The notes under the pieces are model-generated. The model was given only the letters and a program-made list of their open reading frames with translations. It ran no database searches and was not told the DNA's origin. The translations under genes were made by a program, and so were the position numbers. A stretch of DNA of 32,284 bases from Metabacillus fastidiosus NBRC 101226 (GTDB taxonomy: Bacteria > Bacillota > Bacilli > Bacillales > Bacillaceae), in contig NZ_BCVG01000035.1 of assembly GCF_001591625.1 (NCBI RefSeq), positions 1-32,284 on the forward strand, given 5' to 3'. Within the stretch, counting starts at the first letter, position 1, and each line of letters opens with the position of its first letter. Positions 1-8,426 of this stretch are shown piece after piece.

Positions 1-29
1 GGAAAACCCCCACTGATAGAAGTTTCACT

Positions 30-716
30 TTATACATTAAAGCGGTACCCTGCTCCCCAAACCGTTTCTAAAATTTTAGGTTCGGCAGGATCCCTCTCCA
101 TTTTTTCACGTAATTTCCTAATATGGACAGTAACTGTAGAAACATCAGCAGCAGAATCAAGTCCCCAAATACGTTCAAAAAGCTGTTCTTTGCTTAATAC
201 CTGGTTTGGATGCATCATGAGAAAGACTAATAAATCAAACTCTTTCGTTGTGAACGGAGTTTCTTTCCCATTAATATTTACTTTGCGTGATGACTTATCA
301 ACCGAAATTCCGTGGATAAACAATGTATTTGTTTTTATATTGTTTCCTGATAAACGGTCATAACGGGCTAAATGTGCTTTCACTCTTGCGACCAGCTCAC
401 TCGGGCTGAAGGGCTTCGTTATATAATCATCCGCTCCTAAACCGAGCCCACGTATTTTATCGATATCTTCCTTTTTAGCTGATACGAGTAAAATAGGAAT
501 ATCCTTCACAGCCCTAATTTGTTTGCATATTTCAAACCCGCTCATACCGGGGAGCATAATATCTAAAATAATTAAATCGTAATTTCCCTGAATGGCCCGT
601 TCAAGACCTGTATCCCCTTTATGTTCCATATGAACATCGAAATCATTAATTTCCAAATAATCTTTTTGCAGTTCTGCAATACTTATTTCGTCTTCAATTA
701 ATAATATTTTCTTCAC
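30..716 (-). CDS. OmpR/PhoB-family response regulator
   Basis: DNA-binding response regulator of a two-component system. The receiver domain spans about residues 1-115: acidic pocket E8/D9, phospho-acceptor D52 in the DLIILDIMLPG motif, S79 and K101 in the TKPF motif. A winged-helix DNA-binding domain follows at about 130-228, with the usual TVTVHIRKLREK recognition region and a GYRF end. The length of 228 aa is normal for the family. The start is a GTG preceded by AAAGGAG at 7 nt. It overlaps the stop of the upstream kinase gene by 3 nt, so the two are translationally coupled. Here the kinase gene comes first and the regulator second, the reverse of the commonest order. The inducing signal and the targets cannot be read from the sequence. 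Confidence 0.93.
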   Translation of the reverse strand: MKKILLIEDEISIAELQKDYLEINDFDVHMEHKGDTGLERAIQGNYDLIILDIMLPGMSGFEICKQIRAVKDIPILLVSAKKEDIDKIRGLGLGADDYITKPFSPSELVARVKAHLARYDRLSGNNIKTNTLFIHGISVDKSSRKVNINGKETPFTTKEFDLLVFLMMHPNQVLSKEQLFERIWGLDSAADVSTVTVHIRKLREKMERDPAEPKILETVWGAGYRFNV

Positions 717-2161
717 ATCTTCGCTCCTTTCTTCAAAGAAAAAGAAATAGTCGTTCCTTTTCCAGCCTCACTTGCAGCCCAAATATGTCCGCCATGTTCT
801 TCAATAATCTGCTTTGTAATCGCAAGCCCTAAACCGCTTCCTCCTGTTTCAGAATTTCTCGATTGTTCCGTACGGTAAAAACGGTCAAATATATAAGGTA
901 AAGCAGAATATTGTATTCCGCGCCCATTATCTGTTACTTGAACAATAACATCATCTTCTTTTTCATTTAAGGAAATAATAATCTTTTTTGTCTCTTTATC
1001 CATATACTTCACACAATTGCTTATCAAATTAGCAAGAACACGCTTTAATTTATCTCTGTCAGCTGTGACGGAAATAGAATTAGAGGCAAGCTGGAGTTCA
1101 ATCTGAATCCCTTCCTGAAGTAGATCAAGATGAAGCTCCTCCACATAATCTTTCATATATTCTGCTAAATCGATCGTTTCGAATGAAAATGGTTCTTTTC
1201 CTAAGTCCAGTTTAGAAAATAAGAACAATTCATCTATTAATGCATCCATATTTTTTGCCTTTAAATAAACAGTTGTTAAATACTTATCCATTTTTTTCGG
1301 AGTATTTGCTACACCGTCTTTAATCCCTTCCACATAGCCTATAATCGAAGTAATAGGTGTTTTTAAATCATGTGAAATATTAGATAAAAGCTCTTTACGA
1401 TTTTCTTCAAGCTGGAGCTGTAAATGGACAGATTCCTTTAATTTTAGTCTCATTTCTTCAAATGAGCGGTTCAATTGTCCAATTTCATCTTTGGAAGCAG
1501 CTTCTATTTCAAAATTTAAATCCCCTGTTTTTATCCGCTCTGCCCCTTCTTTCAAAATCGAAATAGGCCGAATAATACTTCTTGAGACAACATAATTTAA
1601 AAAGCCGATAATGACAATAAATAAAATTAATAATAAACCGAATAGAATCGGAAATAACTCCCGTGTCAGCTCAGCATATGAACTTACTTTTCTTAATACA
1701 AAAATACTCCCTTCACTATTATCTGAAAAATGAAAATCAAATTTCACATAGGTGAAAAAAAGATCGTCAATTTTAATCGTATCCCTCGTATTAATATTCG
1801 TTTCTTCAAATTTCGGAAGAGATGCAGCCAATACTTCTTTATGAAGAACAGATGAAGCATACTTAATATCTGAACCCTTCCTCACGATAATTGGAATATT
1901 CTTTTTTTCGATTTTTTTTAATTCTTCTTCCTCTAAAAGCAGTGGAGACTTATTTTTAGCAAGCAGTTTTAAATCAAGAAAAGCACTTTCCTCAGTTGCT
2001 GTTAACGGCTTTTGGGTATAAGACTTTTTATAAAACTGCTCAACTGCCTTTATGTCACCCGTTATAGTAAAAATAATGAGAAAAACAGCAGCCAGCAATA
2101 AAATAATGGAAATGATAATTACCCCAACATACGACAATAGAAATCTTGTTTTAATTGACAT
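713..2161 (-). CDS. Sensor histidine kinase (HAMP-HisKA-HATPase)
   Basis: Membrane sensor kinase, partner of the regulator that it overlaps. An N-terminal membrane segment (about 10-34) precedes an extracytoplasmic domain of about 130 residues. A second membrane segment (about 170-192) leads into a HAMP linker (RPISILKEGAERIKTGD). The HisKA domain has its phospho-accepting histidine at H264 in SHDLKTPITS. The ATPase domain carries an N box (LISNCVKY), a G1 box (DNGRGI), an F box (FDRFYR) and a G2 box (GGSGLGLAI), so it looks catalytically complete. The start is ATG with an AAAGG sequence 7 nt upstream. The extracellular domain is not one I recognise, so the ligand is unknown. Confidence 0.92.
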   Translation of the reverse strand: MSIKTRFLLSYVGVIIISIILLLAAVFLIIFTITGDIKAVEQFYKKSYTQKPLTATEESAFLDLKLLAKNKSPLLLEEEELKKIEKKNIPIIVRKGSDIKYASSVLHKEVLAASLPKFEETNINTRDTIKIDDLFFTYVKFDFHFSDNSEGSIFVLRKVSSYAELTRELFPILFGLLLILFIVIIGFLNYVVSRSIIRPISILKEGAERIKTGDLNFEIEAASKDEIGQLNRSFEEMRLKLKESVHLQLQLEENRKELLSNISHDLKTPITSIIGYVEGIKDGVANTPKKMDKYLTTVYLKAKNMDALIDELFLFSKLDLGKEPFSFETIDLAEYMKDYVEELHLDLLQEGIQIELQLASNSISVTADRDKLKRVLANLISNCVKYMDKETKKIIISLNEKEDDVIVQVTDNGRGIQYSALPYIFDRFYRTEQSRNSETGGSGLGLAITKQIIEEHGGHIWAASEAGKGTTISFSLKKGAKM

Positions 2162-2273
2162 TATGAAACCTTTCTATTTCTAATTATGAATTATTTTGCA
2201 AGTAAAAAAACAATAACATATAAATATTAAATTTTTCTAAAAAATATATAAAATCTTTTATTTTAATGCAGGT

Positions 2274-2308
2274 ATAAAAAAAGAAACTACTCATGAAAGA
2301 ATAGTTTC
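2274..2308 (-). terminator. Rho-independent terminator after the NCS2 permease
   Basis: On the minus strand, GAAACTATTC pairs with GAGTAGTTTC (one G-U pair) around a 6-nt loop, followed by TTTTTTTAT. It lies just past the permease stop and separates that gene from the kinase/regulator operon. Confidence 0.8.
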
Positions 2309-2325
2309 CTTGTATGAATAAATAA

Positions 2326-3630
2326 TTAATTAGTACGTGGTTCTTTCCATAATTGTTCTAAGAAAATAACGATAATCGTACCAACGAGCAGTCCGTTACT
2401 GCACACATACTGCAGAACAGATGGAAGTCCTTCAAATGCGCTTTCCGGCAAGAACATAATTCCAATACTAATTAACAGCGTAATTCCGAGTATTGTAAGT
2501 CTGCGCTGATTCAGCTCTTCTCTTAAAATAGATTGGAATGCAATTCCTATCATTTGTACAAATGTAGAAAAAAGCGCGGCACTCGCTACTGGGCCCGGAA
2601 GCAATGACAGGAAGTTAACGACAGATGGAATAAGTGCCATTCCTGATAACAATAAACTTGCCACTAAAAACATTCTGATTTTCCTCTGTCCTGTCAATTG
2701 AATAAATCCCGCTGATACCGGTAATGGAACAAGACCTACTGTAGAAAATGCAGATGTTAAGAAGTGAGTAATTCCTCCGGTTAACACGCCTCGATTAAGT
2801 TCCTTTTTCTCGTCTTTTTCAGATTTTGGAGCAACTTGTCTCGTAGCCGAAATCGCAGCAATAGAATTCGAAACTAAAAGAAATGTAAATAAAACAGCTG
2901 TCATAATAATCCCTGCGTTAAATTTTGGAGCTCCCCAAGCGAACAATTCTGGAAGTTTAACGATGGAAGATGACTCTGGAAAAGCATGAGAACCTTTTCC
3001 TAATAATGCATATATTAACCAGCCTAATGAAATTCCGATTAAAACAGCATAACTTTTAATCCATCCTTTTCCTTTTACTGATAAAATAATGACAAGTAAA
3101 AAGACAAAAAATGAAATTGCCCCTACTGTATAATCCGGCTTAACAGTATCCCCTTGCAGCCCGATCATTCCTTTTAAGAAAACACCGCTCAGCTGGAGTG
3201 CTAAAATTAATAAAAAAGTACCTGTTACTAAAGGAGTAAATAAAAATAATACCTTATGTACTAATCCAGTTGCTCCGAGAATAAGGAGTAGAAGTCCTGC
3301 AACTATAAATCCGCCTTCTAAAAGCTGTAATACTTCTTTCGTACTCTGTCCCTGCTGGATAGCAATATCCCCTAAAATAACAAAAACACTTACCCACGAA
3401 CCAGCAGGCCCATCAGCAATAGGATACTTATGTCCAAGCCATCCCTGTATGAAAGAGCTGATCCCTACAATAAAGAAAGTTCTCTGCATTAACCCGGAAA
3501 TTTCATCTATTGATAAATGAAATATGCCGCCGATAATAACCGGCAGAGCTACCGCGTTAGCAAGTAAAAAAATAAACCATTGCAAAATACTGAAACTACT
3601 GTCTAAATACCTTTTATTCATCTGTTTCAC
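2326..3630 (-). CDS. NCS2-family purine/xanthine-type permease (YbbY-like)
   Basis: Polytopic membrane transporter of the nucleobase-ascorbate (NCS2) family, 434 aa, with about 12-14 hydrophobic segments. The N-terminus (LQWFIFLLANAVALP), the DGPAGSWV stretch and the LSGVFLKGMIGLQG segment resemble E. coli YbbY, the permease in the allantoin regulon, more than the longer uric-acid permeases PucJ/PucK. Substrate is inferred as a purine or purine breakdown product from the adjacent allantoinase and allantoin permease genes. It has its own promoter and terminator, so it is a separate transcription unit from allB-pucI. The start is an ATG with AAAGGTG 7 nt upstream. The family call is firm; the exact substrate is a guess. 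Confidence 0.82.
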   Translation of the reverse strand: MKQMNKRYLDSSFSILQWFIFLLANAVALPVIIGGIFHLSIDEISGLMQRTFFIVGISSFIQGWLGHKYPIADGPAGSWVSVFVILGDIAIQQGQSTKEVLQLLEGGFIVAGLLLLILGATGLVHKVLFLFTPLVTGTFLLILALQLSGVFLKGMIGLQGDTVKPDYTVGAISFFVFLLVIILSVKGKGWIKSYAVLIGISLGWLIYALLGKGSHAFPESSSIVKLPELFAWGAPKFNAGIIMTAVLFTFLLVSNSIAAISATRQVAPKSEKDEKKELNRGVLTGGITHFLTSAFSTVGLVPLPVSAGFIQLTGQRKIRMFLVASLLLSGMALIPSVVNFLSLLPGPVASAALFSTFVQMIGIAFQSILREELNQRRLTILGITLLISIGIMFLPESAFEGLPSVLQYVCSNGLLVGTIIVIFLEQLWKEPRTN

Positions 3631-3655
3631 CTTTCAATTTTTTCTATTCTTATAT

Positions 3656-3683
3656 ACTATAATTAATAGTAGTCTTTACGCAA
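3656..3683 (-). promoter_or_regulatory. Sigma-A-like promoter of the NCS2 permease
   Basis: On the minus strand TTGCGT (3678-3683) and TATAGT (3656-3661) are separated by 16 nt. A short inverted repeat TACTAT-TAATT-ATAGTA overlaps the -10 region and may be an operator. No purine riboswitch was seen in the short leader. Confidence 0.5.
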
Positions 3684-3702
3684 CTAATTCCCATTAAATC
3701 AT

Positions 3703-3741
3703 AGAAATTGCCCATTTCCATATAGAAAATGGGCAATTTTC
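3703..3741 (-). terminator. Hairpin terminator after pucI
   Basis: A 13-bp perfect stem (AAATTGCCCATTT at 3705-3717 with its complement at 3727-3739) lies directly after the pucI stop. The trailing U-run is short, so termination efficiency is uncertain. It isolates allB-pucI from the next permease. Confidence 0.65.
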
Positions 3742-3751
3742 ATTTATAAAA

Positions 3752-5149
3752 TTACTTTTCAAATATTGTACCCTTTTTAAATTCTGAATCTTTAAATGCA
3801 TATTTCATTAGAAGAATATAAGAAATACCTGCAACAACAACACCGATAATCCAGGCAAGTTCTACTAATGTAAACGCAGCACCGGCACCGATTAGCATCG
3901 CCAGTATTGCCGCTGGATTATATCCTGCAAATTGACCGTCTTCTTTGTATAGATCGGCAATATTCACTTGTTGTTTTCTTAATATATAGTATTCTACTAA
4001 AAGGATTGAAACGATTGGTCCTAAGAATGCTGAATAGATAAGGATAAACATACCAAGACCTTTTGCTGAAGAATCTTGTACAAGCACCCAAGGGAATGAA
4101 CCTAGTGCAAGAATCCCTGTTAAAACAACAGCAGGTTTATATTTCATTTTTGTCAGCAATGTAATAACATATGTCGGCGGTACAATGTTCGCCACCATAT
4201 TTACTGCGACTGCACCAAGTACGATAAATGCAGATACACCCACTGTAATATAAGGGTTGTCCACTACGATGGCGAATGCTTTTACAGGATTTGAAATTCC
4301 AGTTGCTGAAGCAAGCATTGCCCCGATTGTAAGAACGAAACCATAAGCAACAACGATAGGCGAGAAGTATAAAAATCCGCGTTTCGCATCGCTGATACCA
4401 GTTTTAAGCTCACGTGAGTAGTCCGCTGCACTTAAGAAAATAGCTGCGTAATTTCCCATAAACATCATGATAAATCCAAAGAACGGCAAGCCCCATGAGC
4501 CTTTTGCATGAACCCATTTGTCTACAATCACATCGCTGTGAGAATTTAAAAGAACAACAAATACATAAACAAGTGCAAGCATAATAACGACAGACGCAAT
4601 TGTTTCTACCCATGCGATTGCATGGAATCCGTACATAGACAGTACGATTTGAACTGCCTGGATGATTACGAAACAAATGACAACGTTATCAAAACTTCCG
4701 CCACTAACAACCTTTGCAATTTCATTTAAGGCCGTACCGCCAATCCAACTCTGGAAACCATACCAGACGATAGCGGGAATACCTCGCAGTAATGATGATA
4801 TAATGGAGCCTTTTATTCCAAAGGACATTCTAAGCTGTACAACATATGGTATTCCAGTTCTATATCCAAGCCTGTCATTTAAAGCAAAGAAAAGAGATAT
4901 AATACCAATTGCTATGGCAGCTGCGGCAAATGTCTGAAAGATGTTCAGCGTCGCTGTGCCTGCTACGATTAAGCTGGCTCCGAGTGTCATATTTCCTAAA
5001 TTAACGCCGTCTCCTATCCACATAAATGCATAGGCAAGGGGACCTACTGTTCTCGCGTCTTCTTTTTTTGGATTTAACGACTCATCCACACCAGTGGAAT
5101 GGTCGATTTCAGTCCCGTTTTTGATGTTTGTCTCTAAGTTTGTAGACAT
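3752..5149 (-). CDS. pucI: NCS1-family allantoin permease
   Basis: Integral membrane transporter of the nucleobase:cation symporter-1 family, 465 aa, about 12 membrane segments. The sequence NLGNMTLGASLIVAGT, the PYVVQLRMSFGIKGS stretch, the WYGFQSWIGGTALNEI motif and the N-terminal NPKKEDARTVGPLAYAFMW region match allantoin permeases such as B. subtilis PucI. It presumably imports allantoin for the enzyme encoded directly upstream. Start ATG is preceded by AAAAAGGAGTTGAGGC, a good ribosome site. It follows allB after 83 nt with an intercistronic hairpin, so it is probably co-transcribed from the cre-controlled promoter before allB. Confidence 0.9.
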   Translation of the reverse strand: MSTNLETNIKNGTEIDHSTGVDESLNPKKEDARTVGPLAYAFMWIGDGVNLGNMTLGASLIVAGTATLNIFQTFAAAAIAIGIISLFFALNDRLGYRTGIPYVVQLRMSFGIKGSIISSLLRGIPAIVWYGFQSWIGGTALNEIAKVVSGGSFDNVVICFVIIQAVQIVLSMYGFHAIAWVETIASVVIMLALVYVFVVLLNSHSDVIVDKWVHAKGSWGLPFFGFIMMFMGNYAAIFLSAADYSRELKTGISDAKRGFLYFSPIVVAYGFVLTIGAMLASATGISNPVKAFAIVVDNPYITVGVSAFIVLGAVAVNMVANIVPPTYVITLLTKMKYKPAVVLTGILALGSFPWVLVQDSSAKGLGMFILIYSAFLGPIVSILLVEYYILRKQQVNIADLYKEDGQFAGYNPAAILAMLIGAGAAFTLVELAWIIGVVVAGISYILLMKYAFKDSEFKKGTIFEK

Positions 5150-5194
5150 TTTGCCTCAACTCCTTTTTCCTTCATTAAAATTGAATCTTCAATG

Positions 5195-5216
5195 AGCGGG
5201 GACTATTATCCCCGCT
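5195..5216 (-). other. Intercistronic hairpin between allB and pucI
   Basis: AGCGGGG (5195-5201) pairs perfectly with CCCCGCT (5210-5216) across an 8-nt loop. No U-run follows on the minus strand, so it is not a standard terminator. It may set differential stability of the allB and pucI message halves. Confidence 0.45.
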
Positions 5217-5232
5217 ATGTTGGATAATTTGT

Positions 5233-6600
5233 TTATTGTTTGTAAGTTACTAATTGTCCGACAGGTTCCCCGATAATCCCTTCATTCAGATCAAAAACAA
5301 GATTTCCACGGACATATGTTTTCGTCACCCGACAATTGATTTCTCTGCCGATATACGGGCTGTGCTGATGACGGTAATAAAGATCTTCTTTTTGGACAAC
5401 ATACGATTCATTTGGGTTCACAAAGATAATATCGGCATCTTTTCCTACCGCAATTTCTCCTTTTGCCGGCAAGTTGAAACGTTTAGAAGGATTATAAGCA
5501 ATCATTCGGACAAAATCAGTCACCGGAACATTACGTTTCACAACCGCTTCACTAAACATTAAATCTACATTGTTCTGACAGCCGGTAATACCGCCCCATA
5601 CTTCAAAGAAATTATTCGTTTCACTGTATTTCATCTCAGGAGGACAAGGCGAATGGTCAGAAGTTAACATATCAATGTCACCATTGATTAATTTCTGCCA
5701 CAGTCTCTCCTGTGACTCTTCTGTACGCAACGGCGGTGCACATTTAGCAACCGGACCAAGCTCCTCTGACTGAGCAATAGTAAGTGTGAAATAATGCGGA
5801 CAAGATTCGAGTGTAACATCCTGACCTTCGTTTCTCGCTTTGATGATTTCTTCTACAGCCTCTGCTGAACTAATATGGACTAGATGAAGCTTACAGCCTG
5901 TTTCTTTCGCTAAAAATAAAGCACGTTTCACCGCATCTACTTCCGTAAAAATCGGGCGGGAAACCGCATAATCTGTTGCGCTTGTTCTGCCTTGTTTCAC
6001 CATCTCCTGTCCCATACGGTCTGTAATTTGAGCATTTTCAGCATGGATGGAAAGCATATGGCCAAGTTCGGCTAATTTTTTCATTCCTGTGTACAATGTA
6101 TAATCATCCACATTGCTGAAATCTTCCGGAATATCTGATCCGCATGTAGACATGAAACATTTATAAGCGACAACACCTTCGTCAGAAAGCTCTTCTAACT
6201 TATCCAGATTTCCTGGCACAAGCCCTCCGTATAGAGCATAATCGACGTAATTCTTTCCTTTTGCCGCCTCTAATTTCAAGTGAAGAGATTCACGGTCAAC
6301 CGTTGCAGGAAGCGCGTTTAACGGCATATCGACATAGCTTGTCGTACCGCCCGCAGCCAATGCTTTCGTTCCTGTGACAAAACCTTCCCATTCTGTTCTT
6401 CCCGGCTCACAAATATGGACATGTGTATCAATCATCCCAGGCATTACATATTGACCTTGAGCATCGATCACTTCAGAAGCTTCACTGTCAATCGTCTCCG
6501 CAATTGCAGAGATCTTTCCATCTTTCACAGCGATATCTACATTTCTTACTTCATCGCGGAAAACTACTTTTCCACCTTTAATAATAAGGTCATATTTCAT
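5233..6600 (-). CDS. allB: Allantoinase
   Basis: Hydrolyses (S)-allantoin to allantoate, the first step in using allantoin as a nitrogen source. It is a cytoplasmic amidohydrolase with a binuclear metal centre. Visible ligands are H60 and H62 in DTHVHICEPG, the lysine K147 in AYKCFMS that is carboxylated in this family, H186 in SIHAEN, a later histidine in HLVHISS and an aspartate in LTSDHSP. The length of 455 aa is normal. Start ATG has AGGAGG about 7 nt upstream. It is the first gene of an allB-pucI unit with a sigma-A promoter overlapped by a cre site. No allantoate amidohydrolase, ureidoglycolate or uricase genes are in the window, so the rest of the pathway must lie elsewhere. Confidence 0.96.
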   Translation of the reverse strand: MKYDLIIKGGKVVFRDEVRNVDIAVKDGKISAIAETIDSEASEVIDAQGQYVMPGMIDTHVHICEPGRTEWEGFVTGTKALAAGGTTSYVDMPLNALPATVDRESLHLKLEAAKGKNYVDYALYGGLVPGNLDKLEELSDEGVVAYKCFMSTCGSDIPEDFSNVDDYTLYTGMKKLAELGHMLSIHAENAQITDRMGQEMVKQGRTSATDYAVSRPIFTEVDAVKRALFLAKETGCKLHLVHISSAEAVEEIIKARNEGQDVTLESCPHYFTLTIAQSEELGPVAKCAPPLRTEESQERLWQKLINGDIDMLTSDHSPCPPEMKYSETNNFFEVWGGITGCQNNVDLMFSEAVVKRNVPVTDFVRMIAYNPSKRFNLPAKGEIAVGKDADIIFVNPNESYVVQKEDLYYRHQHSPYIGREINCRVTKTYVRGNLVFDLNEGIIGEPVGQLVTYKQ

Positions 6601-6672
6601 ATCAACTACCTCCTAGATTTTGATTTATGTCCTTTATGTCTCTGGCTGCATATTCAAATCACTTAAATTATT

Positions 6673-6702
6673 ACTATAAATCACAACTGTAAGCGTTATC
6701 AA
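6673..6702 (-). promoter_or_regulatory. Sigma-A promoter of allB-pucI
   Basis: On the minus strand the -35 box TTGATA (6697-6702) and -10 box TATAGT (6673-6678) are 18 nt apart, about 70 nt upstream of allB. The -35 box is embedded in the cre site at 6688-6701. Confidence 0.7.
6688..6701. promoter_or_regulatory. CcpA binding site (cre) over the allB -35 box
   Basis: TGTAAGCGTTATCA matches every position of the Bacillus cre consensus TGWAANCGNTNWCA. Because it covers the -35 box and the start of the spacer, CcpA binding would block RNA polymerase. This predicts catabolite repression of allantoin use. Confidence 0.8.
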
Positions 6703-6860
6703 ATTGGAGTATCAATTTTATTTCCAACAACTTTATATGACAATTTAAAATGAAACAATATAAGTATAAAGACCTTTTGTATTGTGTGGAATATTTAAAA
6801 ATAGATAAACTCTATATGACCACTTTTTCAAACATCACCTCCCACAAGGTTACTAATGAA

Positions 6861-6901
6861 GATTCTTCCCCCTCCCTTTTCCTAAAGAAGGGATGAGAAT
6901 C
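6861..6901. other. Imperfect inverted repeat downstream of the GntR gene
   Basis: GATTCT/AGAATC outer arms and CCCTT/AAGGG inner arms could form a stem just after the GntR gene. There is no clear U-run on the minus strand, so a terminator role is only possible. The rest of the gap 6703-6940 is AT-rich and I see no gene in it. Confidence 0.35.
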
Positions 6902-6940
6902 TAATTTTGGATAGAAAGTGTGTAATTGATAATATAATAA

Positions 6941-7612
6941 TTATCCTTGATCAAAAATTTCTGAAAATGATGCTGGTATTTGAAGCTCCTCATTAAAATG
7001 AAGATTCTCCTCAATTTCCTGCAAATGCTCTGTTGCTAATCTCTCAGCTAAATCTTCATCTCTCTGTTTAATAGCATCAAAGATATGAAGATGATGCAGA
7101 CAAGTGCTTTTTTCCTCATTTCCTCTTCCATAAATGGAAATAATAACATAAGTGAGGTTGATTAAATCTTCTAAGTATTTGTAAAAATAAGTATTACCTG
7201 CCAGTTCTGCTACTTTTAAATGAAAGTCTCCTGACATTTGTATCGCTTCAATATAATCGAGATCTTTGTATATTTTTAATTCATGTTGTACCATTTTTTC
7301 AAGTTCATCGAGCTGTTCTTTTGTAGATAAACGGCAGGCTCTGCGAACCGCCTGGGCTTCAAGAATTCTTCTCATTTCAAATACTTCTTTCGCCTCTTCT
7401 ACAGATGAACAAGCAACAAATGCGCCTTTATTTTCAATGATCTTCACAAGTCGCTCGTAAGACAGTCTGCGGAGAACATTGCGGACGGGAGTTCGGCTTA
7501 CCCCGAATGTTTCTGCAATTTCTTTTTCAACCAACTGTGTATTAGGCCGCAGTTTTTGATGAATAATCGCCTGCTTTATCTGTTTGTAAATTTCACTTTC
7601 CTTTGAATTCAT
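6941..7612 (-). CDS. GntR-family transcriptional regulator (FCD/FadR type)
   Basis: DNA-binding regulator with an N-terminal winged helix at about 5-72. Typical GntR features are KEIAETFGVSRTPVRNVLRRL followed by the wing KIIENKGAFVA. An all-helical FCD ligand domain follows (about 80-210), with FEMRRILEAQAVRRA, the DFHLKVAELAGN metal-type histidine motif, and HHLHIFDAI. The length of 223 aa is typical. Start ATG is preceded by AAAAGGAGAATATCG. Overlapping palindromes just upstream suggest autoregulation. It sits head-to-tail upstream of allB, so a role in allantoin or purine control is plausible, but I could not find a matching operator at the allB promoter. Confidence 0.88.
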   Translation of the reverse strand: MNSKESEIYKQIKQAIIHQKLRPNTQLVEKEIAETFGVSRTPVRNVLRRLSYERLVKIIENKGAFVACSSVEEAKEVFEMRRILEAQAVRRACRLSTKEQLDELEKMVQHELKIYKDLDYIEAIQMSGDFHLKVAELAGNTYFYKYLEDLINLTYVIISIYGRGNEEKSTCLHHLHIFDAIKQRDEDLAERLATEHLQEIEENLHFNEELQIPASFSEIFDQG

Positions 7613-7634
7613 CGATATTCTCCTTTTAAAGAAA

Positions 7635-7663
7635 ACAATATTGGATTCAATATTGTATACAAT
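7635..7663. promoter_or_regulatory. Overlapping palindromic operators before the GntR gene
   Basis: ACAATATTG (7635-7643) is mirrored by CAATATTGT (7648-7656), and it overlaps a 12-bp perfect palindrome ATTGTATACAAT (7652-7663). A TTGTATACAA core is a common type of operator for FCD-type GntR proteins. Its position 23-51 nt upstream of the start fits autorepression. Confidence 0.55.
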
Positions 7664-7793
7664 TCTTTATATGAAATAGATTACACTACCTTTTTTAATT
7701 TTGCAACCGTTTTCTGAAAAATAAGTTAACTATAAATATTATAAAAAACTTGCAAATGAAAAGATGATTAGCAGGCTGCCAGCCGCTATTCAT

Positions 7794-8426
7794 TCAGCTT
7801 TCCAAAACTTCTATTTCCTTCTTCTTTAACTTTTGAAAAAATGCTTGATGGAAAAACAAAGATCTTTGATAAATAGGACTGGAAATGAATGTGTAAATTA
7901 ATGTTGTAAAAAATACTGGACCGCCTAGTAAAAATGCAATGACAACGACAATACTTTCTACGACAATTCTCATCCTGGCGATCGACCATCCGAACCTTGG
8001 TGATATAGCGAGCATAAATCCATCACGAGGTCCAGCTCCAAATCCTGCCGACACGTTCATTCCGCCGCTCATTCCAAACAGAGTGATACCGATTAATAAA
8101 TAAATATAATCCGTCCACGTATTTGTCGCATCTGGAAGAATATTAGATGAAAGGATAAAATCGAGAAAAACACCTGTAAGAATAACATTAAAGAATGTAC
8201 CGAGTTTTACATATTGCTTGTTTAATAGGAGGGTACAGGACATTAGAGTCATACCCGTAATGATATTCCACGTTCCAACGGAAAGTCCCAGCTTTTGAAA
8301 AAGTCCCACGCTCATTGCTTCCCATGGATATAAACCTAAATATTTTACTTTTACCATAATGGCTGTACTCAGGCTTAATAGAATAAGACTGATAGAAAAG
8401 AAAAGATAACGGCAGATTTGATACAC
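7794..8426 (-). CDS. YczE/YyaS/YitT-family integral membrane protein
   Basis: Predicted membrane protein of 210 aa with about five hydrophobic segments. The motif SGGMNVSAGFGAGPRDGFMLA at about 117-137 is diagnostic for the YczE/YyaS group. The biochemical role of the family is not established; B. subtilis YczE has been connected to lipopeptide production near sfp. The start is GTG with AAGGAG about 10 nt upstream. It appears to be monocistronic. An 11-bp inverted repeat flanks the ribosome-binding region and overlaps a possible -10 box, suggesting a dedicated regulator that is not encoded next to it. Confidence 0.8.
   Translation of the reverse strand: MYQICRYLFFSISLILLSLSTAIMVKVKYLGLYPWEAMSVGLFQKLGLSVGTWNIITGMTLMSCTLLLNKQYVKLGTFFNVILTGVFLDFILSSNILPDATNTWTDYIYLLIGITLFGMSGGMNVSAGFGAGPRDGFMLAISPRFGWSIARMRIVVESIVVVIAFLLGGPVFFTTLIYTFISSPIYQRSLFFHQAFFQKLKKKEIEVLES

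Noticed and set aside
3631-3702. Purine riboswitch before the NCS2 permease
   Set aside because: No purine aptamer stem-loops in the short leader; only a sigma-A promoter and a small inverted repeat.
4410-4937. Open frames of 88 and 91 codons on both strands inside the allantoin permease
   Set aside because: Frame shadows of a clear membrane transporter; no ribosome sites and no family resemblance.
7786-7989. 67-codon frame overlapping the end of the YczE-type gene
   Set aside because: Out-of-frame shadow on the same strand; no ribosome site.
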